A DNA stretch of 64,000 bases from Streptomyces sp. S.PNR 29 (GTDB lineage: Bacteria > Actinomycetota > Actinomycetes > Streptomycetales > Streptomycetaceae): contig NZ_JANUQM010000005.1 in the NCBI RefSeq assembly GCF_030386795.1, positions 186,001 to 250,000 of the forward strand. The letters are read 5' to 3'. Within the stretch, counting starts at the first letter, position 1, and the number at the start of each line of letters is the position of its first letter. Shown one piece after another: positions 33,737-42,611 of this stretch. The position numbers were made by a program, and so were the translations under genes. The notes beneath the pieces were generated by a model. That model saw nothing but the letters and a program-made list of their open reading frames with translations, was not told the DNA's origin and made no database searches.

Positions 33737-34621
33737 ATGACCGACAAGCTCACCGTGAGCGTCCTGGGCACCGGCATCATGGGCGCCGCGATGGCCCGCA
33801 ACATCGCCCGGGCCGGACACACCGTCCGCGCCTGGAACCGCACCCGTGACAAGGCGGAGCCGCTGGCCGCCGACGGCGCGCACATCGCCGCCACCCCGGC
33901 CGAGGCGGTCGAGGGCGCCGACGTGGTGCTGACCATGCTGCACGACGGTCCGGCCGCCCTGGACGTCATGCGGCAGGCCGCCGGTTCCCTGCGCCCCGGC
34001 GCCGTGTGGGCGCAGTCGACGACGGCCGGGATCGACGCGATCGGCGACCTGGCCGCCTTCGCCCACGAGCACGGGCTGGTCTTCTACGACGCCCCGGTCC
34101 TCGGCACCCGTCAGCCCGCCGAGGCCGGTCGGCTGACCGTGCTCGCCGCCGGGCCCGAGGAACACCGGTCCGTGGTCACGCCGGTCTTCGACGCCGTGGG
34201 CGTCCGGACCGTGTGGACCGGCGAGGACGGGGCGGCGGGCACCGCCACCCGGCTGAAGCTGGTGGCGAACAGCTGGGTCATCGCCGCCACCAACGCGGCC
34301 GGCGAGGTGCTGGCCCTGTCCAGGGCCCTCGGCGTGGACCCGGACAGCTTCTTCGAGATCATCGCCGACGGGCCGCTCGACATGGGCTACCTGCGGGCCA
34401 AGGCCGGACTCGTCCTGAACGAGCAGCTCACCCCCGCCCAGTTCGCCGTGGCCACCGCCGCCAAGGACGCCCGTCTGATCGTCGAGGCCGGCGAGCGGCA
34501 CGGCGTCCGCCTCGACGTGGCCGCCGCGAGCGCGCAGCGGCTGGAGCGCGCCGCCGCCCTGGGACACGGCGCCGAGGACATGGCCGCCGCCTACTTCGCC
34601 AGCTTCGACGACAAGTCCTGA
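33737..34621 (+). CDS. 3-hydroxyisobutyrate/tartronate-semialdehyde reductase-family dehydrogenase
   Basis: Beta-hydroxyacid dehydrogenase of 294 residues. The Rossmann motif VLGTGIMGAAMARNIARAGH starts near residue 9. The substrate-binding segment is FYDAPVLGTRQPAEAGRLTV (canonical DAPVSGG modified), and the catalytic lysine lies in RLKLVANSW near residue 175. The family reduces semialdehydes or oxidises 3-hydroxy acids with NAD(P). Next to the aldarate genes, a tartronate-semialdehyde reductase role would be natural, but the DAPVLG variant also occurs in reductases of unknown substrate. The divergent LysR gene is broken. The next gene starts 14 bases downstream. Confidence 0.8.
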   Translation: MTDKLTVSVLGTGIMGAAMARNIARAGHTVRAWNRTRDKAEPLAADGAHIAATPAEAVEGADVVLTMLHDGPAALDVMRQAAGSLRPGAVWAQSTTAGIDAIGDLAAFAHEHGLVFYDAPVLGTRQPAEAGRLTVLAAGPEEHRSVVTPVFDAVGVRTVWTGEDGAAGTATRLKLVANSWVIAATNAAGEVLALSRALGVDPDSFFEIIADGPLDMGYLRAKAGLVLNEQLTPAQFAVATAAKDARLIVEAGERHGVRLDVAAASAQRLERAAALGHGAEDMAAAYFASFDDKS

Positions 34622-34635
34622 GGAAAGGAACACCT

Positions 34636-35058
34636 ATGTCCAAGCCGCCGCTGCCGGCCGAGGCCGTCGAACTGCTGCGCCGCCCGAACCCGTGCGTCAT
34701 GGCCACCCTGCGCTCGGACGGCACGCCCGTCTCGACCGCGACCTGGTACCTCTGGCATGACGACCGGGTGCTGATCAACCTGGACGAGGGCCGCGTACGC
34801 CTGAAGCACCTGCGCCGCGACCCACGCATCACGCTCACCGTCCTCGACGGGGACAACTGGTACACGCACGTCACGCTGATCGGCCAGGTCGCGGAGATCT
34901 ACGACGACGAGGGCATGGCCGACATCGACCGCCTCTCCCGGCACTACACCGGCAACCCCTACCCGGACCGCGTCCGCCCGCGTGTCAGCGCCTGGATCGA
35001 GGTCGACCGGTGGCACGGCTGGGGCTCGATGCGGGACAGCGACCAGGCGGCCACGTAA
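34636..35058 (+). CDS. Pyridoxamine-phosphate-oxidase-fold (F420/FMN-dependent) protein
   Basis: Split-barrel flavin or F420-binding protein of 140 residues. Landmarks are NPCVMATLRSDGTPVSTATWYLW (first strands), RLKHLRRDPRITLTVLDGDNWYTHVTLIG and the aromatic end VDRWHGWGS. Such proteins form the F420-dependent oxidoreductase PPOX family common in actinobacteria. GGAAAGGAA lies seven bases before the ATG. It is 14 bases downstream of the dehydrogenase, so co-transcription is probable. The substrate is unknown. Confidence 0.82.
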   Translation: MSKPPLPAEAVELLRRPNPCVMATLRSDGTPVSTATWYLWHDDRVLINLDEGRVRLKHLRRDPRITLTVLDGDNWYTHVTLIGQVAEIYDDEGMADIDRLSRHYTGNPYPDRVRPRVSAWIEVDRWHGWGSMRDSDQAAT

Positions 35059-35131
35059 GGCCGGTGTCACCGTCCCGCGACGGGACACTCGCCGGGTAGG
35101 GCCCTGGGCAGAGCGAGGGGAGTGCGTGCTC

Positions 35132-35560
35132 ATGAGGTACCACGATGTGATCCGAACCGTTCAGGAGCAGAGTCACTCGGCCGGGCGAGGTGAGGCCGAT
35201 CAATCGGTGCGGGCCGTGCTCCGCACCCTGGCCGAGCGCCTGCCGGAGGGGCTGGCCGGCCATCTCGCCGCCCAACTGCCGCACGAACTGGCCGAGTCGG
35301 TTCAGTCGGCGCACGACTCCGGTGCCGGACAGGGGCAGCCGCGCACCACCGGCGAGCGCTTCGGGCTCACCGCGTTCGCGGGCCGGGTGGCCTGGCGCGC
35401 CGGCATCAGCGAGGACGTCGCGCTCCAGCGTTCCGCCGTGGTGCTGAACGTGCTGGACGCCTTCGTCTCCCCCGAGCAGATGACCAAGATCGCGAGCGCG
35501 CTGCCCGCGGACATCCGGGAGTTGCTGCCCACCACCCGGGCCGTGGAGACCGAGATCTGA
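35132..35560 (+). CDS. DUF2267 family protein
   Basis: Helical protein of 142 residues made of two DUF2267 half-domains: VRAVLRTLAERLPEGLAGHLAAQLP near residue 27, and VALQRSAVVLNVLDAFVSPEQMTKIASALPADIRELLP near 97. Function is unknown. GGGGAG lies nine bases upstream of ATG. A second DUF2267 gene lies at 39954-40340 beyond the cytochrome bd genes. Confidence 0.8.
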   Translation: MRYHDVIRTVQEQSHSAGRGEADQSVRAVLRTLAERLPEGLAGHLAAQLPHELAESVQSAHDSGAGQGQPRTTGERFGLTAFAGRVAWRAGISEDVALQRSAVVLNVLDAFVSPEQMTKIASALPADIRELLPTTRAVETEI

Positions 35561-35720
35561 GGCCGGACCGGGATCCGAGGCCCGGCGGAGCGTCTCCCGG
35601 GGAGGATGCGGCGGGGCGCGCGGGGCCGCATGGTGGTGTTACGGACTTCGTCCCGGGCCCCGCGCGCCGAGCGGTGACCCGGCGTGTGGCCGCCCGTGTC
35701 CTCTCGCGTCTGGAGCCGTG

Positions 35721-37142
35721 GTGTCCGTTCTCGGCAGCGTCCTGTTCCCGCCGTCCGTCGCCGCGTGGGCCGCTCCGGCGACGGAAGGCGATCTCTCGGC
35801 GGCCCGGGCGCAGATGGGGTTCTCGCTCGCCTGGCACATCGTGGTGGCCTGTCTCGGTGTCGGGCTGCCGCTGCTCACCCTGATCGCCGAGTGGCGCGGC
35901 CTGCGCACCGGGAACCCCGCCCTGCGGCTGCTCGCCCGCCGCTGGGCCCGGGCCATGGGGGTGCTCTTCGCCGTCGGCGCCGTCTCCGGGACCATCCTCA
36001 GCTTCGAGATGGGGCTGCTGTGGCCCGGCTTCATGGGGAAGTACGGCCAGGTCATCGGCCTGCCCTTCGCCCTGGAGGGATTCGCCTTCTTCATCGAGGC
36101 GATCTTCCTCGGGATCTACCTGTACGCCTGGGACCGGCTGCCGCCGCGCAAGCACCTGCTGACGGGGATTCCGATCGTCGTCGCGGGCATCGCCTCGGCG
36201 TTCTTCGTCGTGTGCGCCAACGCGTGGATGAACCAGCCCCGTGGCTTCACCGTGCGCGACGGCAAGGTGGTCGACGTGGACCCCTGGGCCGCCATGCTCA
36301 ACCCCGCGAGCCCACCGCAGACCGTGCACATGATCCTCGCCGCCCTCATGGTCGCCGCGTTCCTCACCGCGAGCGTGTACGCCGTCGCGCTGCTGCGCGG
36401 CCGGAACGACGCCTACCATCGGGCGGGCTTCTTCATCCCGTTCGGCCTCGGCGCGATCGTCACCCCGTTCCAGATCGTCGTCGGTGACTGGGCCGCCCGC
36501 TTCCTCGCCGACTACCAGCCGTCGAAGCTCGCGGCCGTCGAGGGCGTCTTCGAGACCGGCTCGCACGTACCGCTCACGCTCGGCGGCATCGCCGTCGACG
36601 AGGAGATGAGGTACGGCCTGGAGATCCCCAACGGCCTGTCCCTGCTGGTCGGGTACAGCCCGGACACCGTCGTCCAGGGACTGGACCGGACACCGCGCAG
36701 CGAGTGGCCCCCGGTGACGGGTGTCCACATCGCCTTCGATCTCATGGTCCTCGCCGGTTTCTTCCTGCTGGCCCTGGGCCTGTGGCTGCTGGCCGCCTGG
36801 TGGCTGGCGCGCCGGTCGGGCCGGGCGGACGTCCTCACGGCCCGGACCATGCGTCTCTTCGTGTGGGCGGCGGCGTTCTCCGGCCCGGCCGCGGTGGTCG
36901 CCCTGGAGTGCGGCTGGACGGTCACCGAGCTCGGGCGGCAGCCGTGGGTCGTGTGGGGACTGATGAACGTGCGGGACGCGGTGAACCCGGCCTCGGGCCT
37001 GGTGATGGGGCTGTGGCTGGTGCTCGCCGTGTACGCCGCGATGACCGTCGCCACCGTGTACGTGCTGCGCCGGCTGACGCGGGAGACCCCGGTACCGATC
37101 GCTCCGCAGGAGAGCGATGTCCGGCAGTACCCCGTCGTCTGA
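35721..37142 (+). CDS. cydA: Cytochrome bd quinol oxidase subunit I
   Basis: Haem-bearing subunit of a bd-type terminal oxidase that oxidises quinol and reduces oxygen at the cytoplasmic membrane. The first helix FSLAWHIVVACLGVGLPLLTL contains the His ligand region. It continues with EMGLLWPGFMGKYGQVIGLPFALEGFAFFIEAIFLGIYLYAWDRL-type haem-site helices, the short Q-loop, and the conserved GRQPWVVWGLMNVRDAV after it. The product of 473 residues has about nine membrane helices, and a signal-like 30-residue extension precedes the usual start. The start at GTG 35721 is chosen by GGAG five bases upstream; GTG 35718 also fits. It forms an operon with cydB 79 bases downstream. No cydCD assembly genes lie nearby. 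Confidence 0.93.
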   Translation: MSVLGSVLFPPSVAAWAAPATEGDLSAARAQMGFSLAWHIVVACLGVGLPLLTLIAEWRGLRTGNPALRLLARRWARAMGVLFAVGAVSGTILSFEMGLLWPGFMGKYGQVIGLPFALEGFAFFIEAIFLGIYLYAWDRLPPRKHLLTGIPIVVAGIASAFFVVCANAWMNQPRGFTVRDGKVVDVDPWAAMLNPASPPQTVHMILAALMVAAFLTASVYAVALLRGRNDAYHRAGFFIPFGLGAIVTPFQIVVGDWAARFLADYQPSKLAAVEGVFETGSHVPLTLGGIAVDEEMRYGLEIPNGLSLLVGYSPDTVVQGLDRTPRSEWPPVTGVHIAFDLMVLAGFFLLALGLWLLAAWWLARRSGRADVLTARTMRLFVWAAAFSGPAAVVALECGWTVTELGRQPWVVWGLMNVRDAVNPASGLVMGLWLVLAVYAAMTVATVYVLRRLTRETPVPIAPQESDVRQYPVV

Positions 37143-37221
37143 CGGAACATGAGGACGGCGTCCGCCCCGACCGGGAGACGGCGTCCGAACCGCCGTCCGG
37201 ACCACGCCCGAGGAGGTGTCC

Positions 37222-38253
37222 GTGCTCGCCGATGTGATGCTCGCGGTCATGTGGACGGGTCTCACCTGCTACGCGCTGTTCGGCGGCGCGGACTTCGGCG
37301 CGGGCCTGTGGGACCTGCTCGCCGGGGGATCGCGCCGTGGGCTGCCGCAGCGGCGGCTGATCGAGCACAGCATCGGGCCGGTGTGGGAGGCCAACCACGT
37401 GTGGCTGATCTTCGTGGTCGTGCTGCTGTGGTCGGCGTTCTCGCCGGTGTTCGCCGCGGTGCTCTCGACGCTCTACGTCCCGCTGACGCTGGCCGCTCTC
37501 GGCATCATCGCGCGCGGCGCGTCCTTCGCGTTCCGCAAGGCGAGCCGGGCGCTGTGGGAGCAGCGGCTGTTCGGGGCGTGTTTCGCGCTCTCCTCCGTCG
37601 TCACCCCGTTCTTCCTGGGTGCGGTCGCGGGCGGCGTCGCCTCCGGCCGGGTGCCGCCGGGCCTCGCCGAGGGCGACGCCGTGACGAGCTGGCTGAATCC
37701 GACCTCCGTGCTGGGCGGAGTGCTCGCCGTGCTCACCTGCGCGCACCTGGCCGCCGTGTACCTGTGCGCCGACGCCGCCCGGTCCGGGGAGGCGGAGCTG
37801 GCGGACGCCTTCCGGCGCCGGGCGACGGCCGCGGGGCTGCTCAGCGGGGTGGTGGCGCTCGCGGGCATCGGGGTGCTGCACGCCGACGCGCCGGAGCTGT
37901 TCCACGGGCTGACGCACCGTGCGCTGCCGCTGGTGATCCTCAGCGCGGTCGCCGGGCTGGCCGGATTCGCCCTGCTGGCCCGGCGCCGCTACGTCGTCGC
38001 ACGGGCGGCCGCCGCGCTCGCCGTGGCGGCGATCCTGTGGGCCTGGGGCGCCGCGCAGTATCCGGACCTGCTCGTTCCCGGCACGACCGTCGCCGAGACC
38101 GCCTCCACCGACAGCGTGCTCACCGCCTGCCTGGTCACCGTCGGCGTGGGCACGCTGCTGCTCGTGCCGTCCCTGTGGTGGCTGTACGCCACCTTCCAGG
38201 CGCCGGAAACGGGCCCCGCACCGGCACATGAGCCCGGTGCTCACGGGGAGTGA
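37222..38253 (+). CDS. cydB: Cytochrome bd quinol oxidase subunit II
   Basis: Partner membrane subunit of 343 residues with about eight or nine helices. The typical start is VMLAVMWTGLTCYALFGGADFGAGLWDLLAGG, followed by IEHSIGPVWEANHVWLIFVVVLLWSAFSPVFA, the hallmark segments of CydB. GTG 37222 is preceded by GAGGAGG at five-base spacing, favoured over GTG 37216. It lies just downstream of cydA and ends convergent to the minus-strand small operon with 83 bases between. Confidence 0.93.
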   Translation: MLADVMLAVMWTGLTCYALFGGADFGAGLWDLLAGGSRRGLPQRRLIEHSIGPVWEANHVWLIFVVVLLWSAFSPVFAAVLSTLYVPLTLAALGIIARGASFAFRKASRALWEQRLFGACFALSSVVTPFFLGAVAGGVASGRVPPGLAEGDAVTSWLNPTSVLGGVLAVLTCAHLAAVYLCADAARSGEAELADAFRRRATAAGLLSGVVALAGIGVLHADAPELFHGLTHRALPLVILSAVAGLAGFALLARRRYVVARAAAALAVAAILWAWGAAQYPDLLVPGTTVAETASTDSVLTACLVTVGVGTLLLVPSLWWLYATFQAPETGPAPAHEPGAHGE

Positions 38254-38336
38254 CTCGGTACTCGACGCCCACCCCGCCGGGACCCGGCGTCGCAGACCGG
38301 ACGCCCCGGTGCCGGCCCGCGGCCCCGTCAGCCGTT

Positions 38337-38816
38337 CTACTCCTCCGCCTGCCTCCGGGCGGCATCAGGCTCCGGGGCAAAGCGACCGGCCACCACCAAG
38401 CCGTACAGGACATGGTCCAAGGCCACGACCATCCGCCACAACACCCGCCGCTCCCGCGCGTGCCGCACGCCGAGGGCCGGGGCGACGGCGAGTTCGAAGC
38501 CGAGCCAGATGGCCAGGCCGTAGGCCGGCCCGGTGGCGGGGAGTCGGCGGACCCGGTCGGGCAGGAGTCCGAACGCCGCGCCGCCGGCGGCGCCGTAGGC
38601 CCAGTGGAGCAGTTCGGTGACCGCCTGCCGATGGTGGGTCTGCCAGCGCTGGATCCGCTTCGGGGCGTGCTTCTCCACGATGGCCTGCGGCGGCGTCTTC
38701 TCCTGGGGCGCGATGCCCGCGGCCACCGTCCGGACGCCGGTCATCGCCATGGCGGCCACCATTCCACGCGCCGTGGCCCGCGCGGTCGCACCCGGCTTCT
38801 GCTTCCCCTGCGGCAT
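38337..38816 (-). CDS. Small membrane protein, possibly DUF1440/YagU-like
   Basis: Product of 159 residues with three or four hydrophobic segments: ARGMVAAMAMTGVRTVAAG (first), a loop with QEKTPPQAIVEKHA, then LLHWAYGAAGGAAFGLLPD and GPAYGLAIWLGFELAVAPALG. A short helix VVALDHVLYGLVVAG ends the protein. The helix-PPQ-loop arrangement resembles DUF1440 proteins, but similarity is judged by eye. The ATG follows GAGGG by five bases. It is the last gene of a four-gene minus-strand operon and starts two bases after the kinase stop. Confidence 0.65.
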   Translation of the reverse strand: MPQGKQKPGATARATARGMVAAMAMTGVRTVAAGIAPQEKTPPQAIVEKHAPKRIQRWQTHHRQAVTELLHWAYGAAGGAAFGLLPDRVRRLPATGPAYGLAIWLGFELAVAPALGVRHARERRVLWRMVVALDHVLYGLVVAGRFAPEPDAARRQAEE

Positions 38817-38818
38817 GC

Positions 38819-39382
38819 TCACCCTCGCCTTCCCGCCTGGCCGCTGTCGGAGCCCGGCAGCCACGCGTCGCGACCATCGTGGGCAGCGGATTCGGCGTGC
38901 CGCAACCGCAGCTGCGGCCGCTCCCCCCGCGCCGACCGCACCTCGAATCCTCCGCGCCCGTCGAAGCGGACGTCGAGCACGGCGTCGAAGCCGTCGCCCG
39001 GCGAGGGCCGGCGCAGTCGTTTCAGGGTGGCGTGGAGTGCGACGTCGGGAACCCGGTCGCGCCCGGTTCGTGTGGCGTTGCGCCGCAGGGAGCCGCTGAG
39101 GTCGGGGGGAAACCAGTAGGCGACGACGACGGCGCCGTGCGTGTGCCCGGCCTCCACCAGCGGGCGCCACTCCTCGGGGGACGGGTTGGTGTTGTCGACG
39201 GCCACCGACCGGGCGGCGGCCAGCTCCTGGGCGACCAGCCGCATCTGCCGGGCCTGCTTGTTGCGGGCCCCTCGGGGAAACAGGTCCTTGCTGACCAGCG
39301 AGTAACGGTCCCGCAGGCACTGCTCGTAGAAGGTGGTCTTCCCCGAGGCCTGCAGCCCGACCAGAACGGCCACCTCGGTCAC
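38819..39382 (-). CDS. P-loop kinase-like ATP-binding protein
   Basis: Small P-loop protein of 187 residues resembling polynucleotide-kinase/AAA proteins. Walker A is VLVGLQASGKTTFYEQCL near residue 6. SLVSKDLFPRGARNKQARQMRLV follows, then AVDNTNPSPEEWRPLVEAG with the DNTNP motif of PNK-like kinases, and VVVAYWFPPDLSGSLRRNATR with basic lid residues. The GTG start has GAGGG nine bases upstream and begins five bases after the DUF1360 stop. It may phosphorylate a nucleic-acid end or a small metabolite; the target cannot be told. Confidence 0.75.
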   Translation of the reverse strand: MTEVAVLVGLQASGKTTFYEQCLRDRYSLVSKDLFPRGARNKQARQMRLVAQELAAARSVAVDNTNPSPEEWRPLVEAGHTHGAVVVAYWFPPDLSGSLRRNATRTGRDRVPDVALHATLKRLRRPSPGDGFDAVLDVRFDGRGGFEVRSARGERPQLRLRHAESAAHDGRDAWLPGSDSGQAGRRG

Positions 39383-39387
39383 CGTGA

Positions 39388-39879
39388 TCAGCCCTCGGAC
39401 CGCTGCTCGGTCCAGCTCCAGGCGTACTGCATCCAGTCCGCCACCGTGACGGCGGTCAGCCCCGCGCACAGCAGCCGGGCGGCTCGCGGAGCGACGGCGT
39501 AGTAGCCGACCAGCGATCCGGCCACCCAGGCCGAGGTGCAGAACGGGCAGGTCACCAGGTCCCCGACGGCGCGGCGCAGACCGCCGCCGCGGGGCGCGTC
39601 CATCACCTCGTTGGCGGTGCTCTCGCTCTCGCGGCGGGTGAACGGCGCCCTCAGGAAGCTGGTGACCTTGTCCTTGGACAGCAGCCGCGACGCCTTGAAC
39701 GTCGCCGTTCCCAGCAGAGCGACGTCCCACGGAGGTACCCGGTCGGGCAGCCGCAGACCCCGTTGACGCGCCACCGCGGCGAACACCCCGGCGCCCGCCG
39801 CGAAGGTCGTCGCGAGCGCCGCGTACCCGCCGAGGGGCGCCTCGCCCTCTTCGTCGTAGCGCTGGTCACCGTCCGTCAT
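39388..39879 (-). CDS. DUF1360 family membrane protein
   Basis: Membrane protein of 163 residues with about four helices. Family signatures are WDVALLGTATFKASRLLSKDKVTSFLRAPFT and CPFCTSAWVAGSL, the latter a Cys-x2-Cys pair typical of DUF1360. GGGAGG lies four bases before the ATG. It is in a tight operon with the kinase-like and YagU-like genes. Function is unknown. Confidence 0.82.
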   Translation of the reverse strand: MTDGDQRYDEEGEAPLGGYAALATTFAAGAGVFAAVARQRGLRLPDRVPPWDVALLGTATFKASRLLSKDKVTSFLRAPFTRRESESTANEVMDAPRGGGLRRAVGDLVTCPFCTSAWVAGSLVGYYAVAPRAARLLCAGLTAVTVADWMQYAWSWTEQRSEG

Positions 39880-39953
39880 GGAACCTCCCTCGGGGGGCCG
39901 CCTGTCCTGGACGGAGGCCGAGTGCCCTTTCCGGGCACGGCCATACGCGGCGG

Positions 39954-40340
39954 TCAGCTCGGTTCGAGCCTGCCGAACAGGTCGCGGTAGTCGGACGGCA
40001 GCTGGTCCAGGAGGTGGTCGACCTCGCCACGGGAGACCGCGTCGGCGACCGTGCACAGCACGGCGCTCGCGTCCCACTCCGCGGTCCGCGGCCGGGCGCC
40101 GGTCTGCTGGGCCACGCGCCGCAGGAACTCCTCGCGGTCGAAGGTCTCGGGGCGGCCACGCTCCAGGCGCAGTGCGTCGTCCAGCGGTGCGGGCAGTTGA
40201 GCGGCCAGGTCGGCGGCCTCCTCCGGGGTGATCCGGGAGGCGAGCACCCACAGGACCGCGGTACTGACCTGCTCGGCCTCCTCCTGGGTGTAGTACTCCC
40301 CGCGGTCGCGAACCTGGGCCAGGAACTCGTCGGACCTCAC
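39954..40340 (-). CDS. DUF2267 family protein
   Basis: Helical protein of 128 residues, first gene of the minus-strand operon. Landmarks are SDEFLAQVRDRGEYYTQEEAEQVSTAVLWVLASRITPEEAADLAAQLPAPL and VEHLL-type VDHLLDQLPSDYRDLFG. It is the second DUF2267 gene in 5 kb. GGAGG lies five bases before the GTG. The intergenic stretch 40341-40599 holds no recognised gene or clear motif. Confidence 0.8.
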   Translation of the reverse strand: MRSDEFLAQVRDRGEYYTQEEAEQVSTAVLWVLASRITPEEAADLAAQLPAPLDDALRLERGRPETFDREEFLRRVAQQTGARPRTAEWDASAVLCTVADAVSRGEVDHLLDQLPSDYRDLFGRLEPS

Positions 40341-40599
40341 GGCACCCTCCTTCCGCCGGTAGGTCCCCACCGGGTGCCCGCCCGCCGGGCGGGAAAACGG
40401 GCAGGTCGTCTCCGGATGTCCGCGTGACCGGCCGGGAGGACTGCGCGGCGGGTGCGCCGCGGACGCGCCGGACGGCACGTCACGTGCCGAGCCCGCGGCC
40501 GGTGGGCCGGACGAGCACACCGCCTCCGGGACGCGCCCCCGCCCGGAGGGTCCGTGCGGGTGCCGTTTCGGTCCCGCGGTCCGGGTAATCCGTACCGCC

Positions 40600-42381
40600 A
40601 TGAACCACAGCGCCGATCAGCCCGCGGATGCGCCGGACGGGGCCTGTCCCCCGTGGGTTCTGCGCGAGTACGCCGTGCTCGCCGACGGCGAACGGGGGGC
40701 GCTCGTGGACCCCGAGGGCCGGATCGTCTGGCTGTGCGCCCCCCGCTGGCACAGTGACGCGGTGTTCTCCGCACTGATCGGGGGCGCCGGGCACTTCACC
40801 GTCGAGCCCGTGGACCGGTGGCATGTGTGGGGCGGCAGCTACGAGGAAGGCTCGCTGATCCGGGTGAACCGGTGGGTGACGCCCGACTCCGTGATCGAGT
40901 GCCGTGACGCCCTGGCGATGCCGGCCCGTCCGGACCGTCTGGTCCTGCTGCGCAGGATGCGGGTCGAGCGGGGCGAGGCCCGGCTGCGCCTCGACCTGGA
41001 CCCACGTCCGGGCTTCGGGAGCGGCCGGATGAAGGACCCCCGGCTGGAGGACGGGGAGTGGACGGCCGAGGGCGAGGGGCTGCGGCTGCGGCTCGCCGGG
41101 GCGGGGGATGCGGTCTGGCGTCCGGAGTCCGGGCTGCGGGGCGAGTTCCGGCTCCGGCGGGGCGAGGAGCACGACCTGGTGCTGGAACTCGCCGAGGGGC
41201 GCGGCGGCGGGGAAGCGCTCGACGCCGACGCGCTGTGGCGGGCGACGGAACAGGCGTGGAGGCGTGCGGTGCCCGACTGCTCGCAGCTCGCCGCGCCGCG
41301 CGACGCCGGTCACGCGTACGCCGTGCTGCGTGGACTGACCAGCACCTCCGGCGGCATGGTCGCCGCCGCCACCACGTCCCTGCCGGAGCGGGCCAACAGC
41401 GGACGGAACTACGACTACCGCTACGCCTGGGTACGCGACCAGTGCTACGCCGGACTCGCGGTCGCCGCGCACGGCCCCCACGAACTGCTCGACGAGGCCG
41501 TACGGTTCGTCGCGGAGCGCCTCCTGGAGGACGGTGAGCGGCTGCGTCCCGCGTACACGGTCGACGGCCGGCCGGTCGAGTACGAGCGCTCGCTGCGGTT
41601 GTCCGGCTACCCCGGAGGCAGCGACCTGATCGGCAACGACGCGGCCGCCCAGTTCCAGCTGGACACCTTCGGTGAGGCGCTTCAGCTCTTCGCCGCGGCG
41701 GCCGCGCACGACCGGCTCACCCCGGAGGCGGAACGTGCCGCCGCCGTCGCCGTGGACGCCGTGGAGCGCAACTGGCTGCGGCCCGACGCCGGGCTGTGGG
41801 AGGTGGAGGACCGGTGGTGGACCCACTCCCGGCTGAGCGTGGTCTGCGGTCTGCGCCGGGTGGCGAAGGCCCTGCCCTCGACGACGGGGCGCCGCTGCGA
41901 CGAGCTCGCCGAGGCCGTCTTCCGGGAGACCCGGCGCCGGTGCCTCGGGGCGGACGGCCGCTGGCACCGGGCGGAGGACGACGACGGTCCCGAAGCCGCC
42001 CTGCTCGTGCCGCTGGCCCGCGGCTGCCTGCCCGGCGAGGATCCCGGCGGCGCGGCGACCCGCGCGTACATCGAGTCCCGTCTGGCCGAGGACGGGTACC
42101 TCTACCGCTTCGAGCACGGGGACGTGCCGCTCGGCGATGCGGAGGGCGCCTTCCTGTTGTGCGGGTTCGTGATGGCGCTCGCCGCACACCGTCTGGGCGA
42201 CCGCGTCGGCGCGTTCCGCTGGTTCGAGCGCACCCGCGCGGCCTGCGGACCGGCGGGGCTGTTCGCCGAGGAGTACGACGTACGGCAGCGCCAGCTGCGC
42301 GGCAACCTGCCGCAGGCATTCGTCCACGCGCTGCTGCTGGAATGCGCCGTGCGCCTCGGTGAGGTCTCGGCGCTGCCCTGA
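40600..42381 (+). CDS. Glycoside hydrolase family 15 protein (glucoamylase/trehalase-like)
   Basis: Intracellular GH15 enzyme of 593 residues. An N-terminal super-beta-sandwich (residues 1-225) begins YAVLADGERGALVDPEGRIVWLCAPR. A catalytic alpha/alpha barrel follows with SGRNYDYRYAWVRDQCYAG, the general-acid segment LWEVEDRWWTHSRLSV, and the general-base segment FAEEYDVRQRQLRGNLPQAFVHALLL. No signal peptide is visible. In actinobacteria such proteins act on trehalose or alpha-glucans; substrate cannot be settled here. No strong ribosome site precedes the ATG. It is monocistronic; 42382-42611 downstream is regulatory space for the P450. Confidence 0.87.
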   Translation: MNHSADQPADAPDGACPPWVLREYAVLADGERGALVDPEGRIVWLCAPRWHSDAVFSALIGGAGHFTVEPVDRWHVWGGSYEEGSLIRVNRWVTPDSVIECRDALAMPARPDRLVLLRRMRVERGEARLRLDLDPRPGFGSGRMKDPRLEDGEWTAEGEGLRLRLAGAGDAVWRPESGLRGEFRLRRGEEHDLVLELAEGRGGGEALDADALWRATEQAWRRAVPDCSQLAAPRDAGHAYAVLRGLTSTSGGMVAAATTSLPERANSGRNYDYRYAWVRDQCYAGLAVAAHGPHELLDEAVRFVAERLLEDGERLRPAYTVDGRPVEYERSLRLSGYPGGSDLIGNDAAAQFQLDTFGEALQLFAAAAAHDRLTPEAERAAAVAVDAVERNWLRPDAGLWEVEDRWWTHSRLSVVCGLRRVAKALPSTTGRRCDELAEAVFRETRRRCLGADGRWHRAEDDDGPEAALLVPLARGCLPGEDPGGAATRAYIESRLAEDGYLYRFEHGDVPLGDAEGAFLLCGFVMALAAHRLGDRVGAFRWFERTRAACGPAGLFAEEYDVRQRQLRGNLPQAFVHALLLECAVRLGEVSALP

Positions 42382-42611
42382 CCAGAGGAATTGGGGGGCG
42401 CGTCAAGAACGCGTGCGTCACAGAAACAAATCCCTCATCAGGTAGCTCGGTTCCACGGCGCTTCGGATGTGCTTCTCCGTGCTTCTGTGCGCCCTCAAGG
42501 AGTAACGATTCCGGGAGGCGACGGCGGGATTGACTGGGCAGTACATGAGTCGGGCGCCATGTGGTGAAGGTGACCCGACTTTCGCGTGTCGACCGAGACA
42601 GGGGGTATTCC

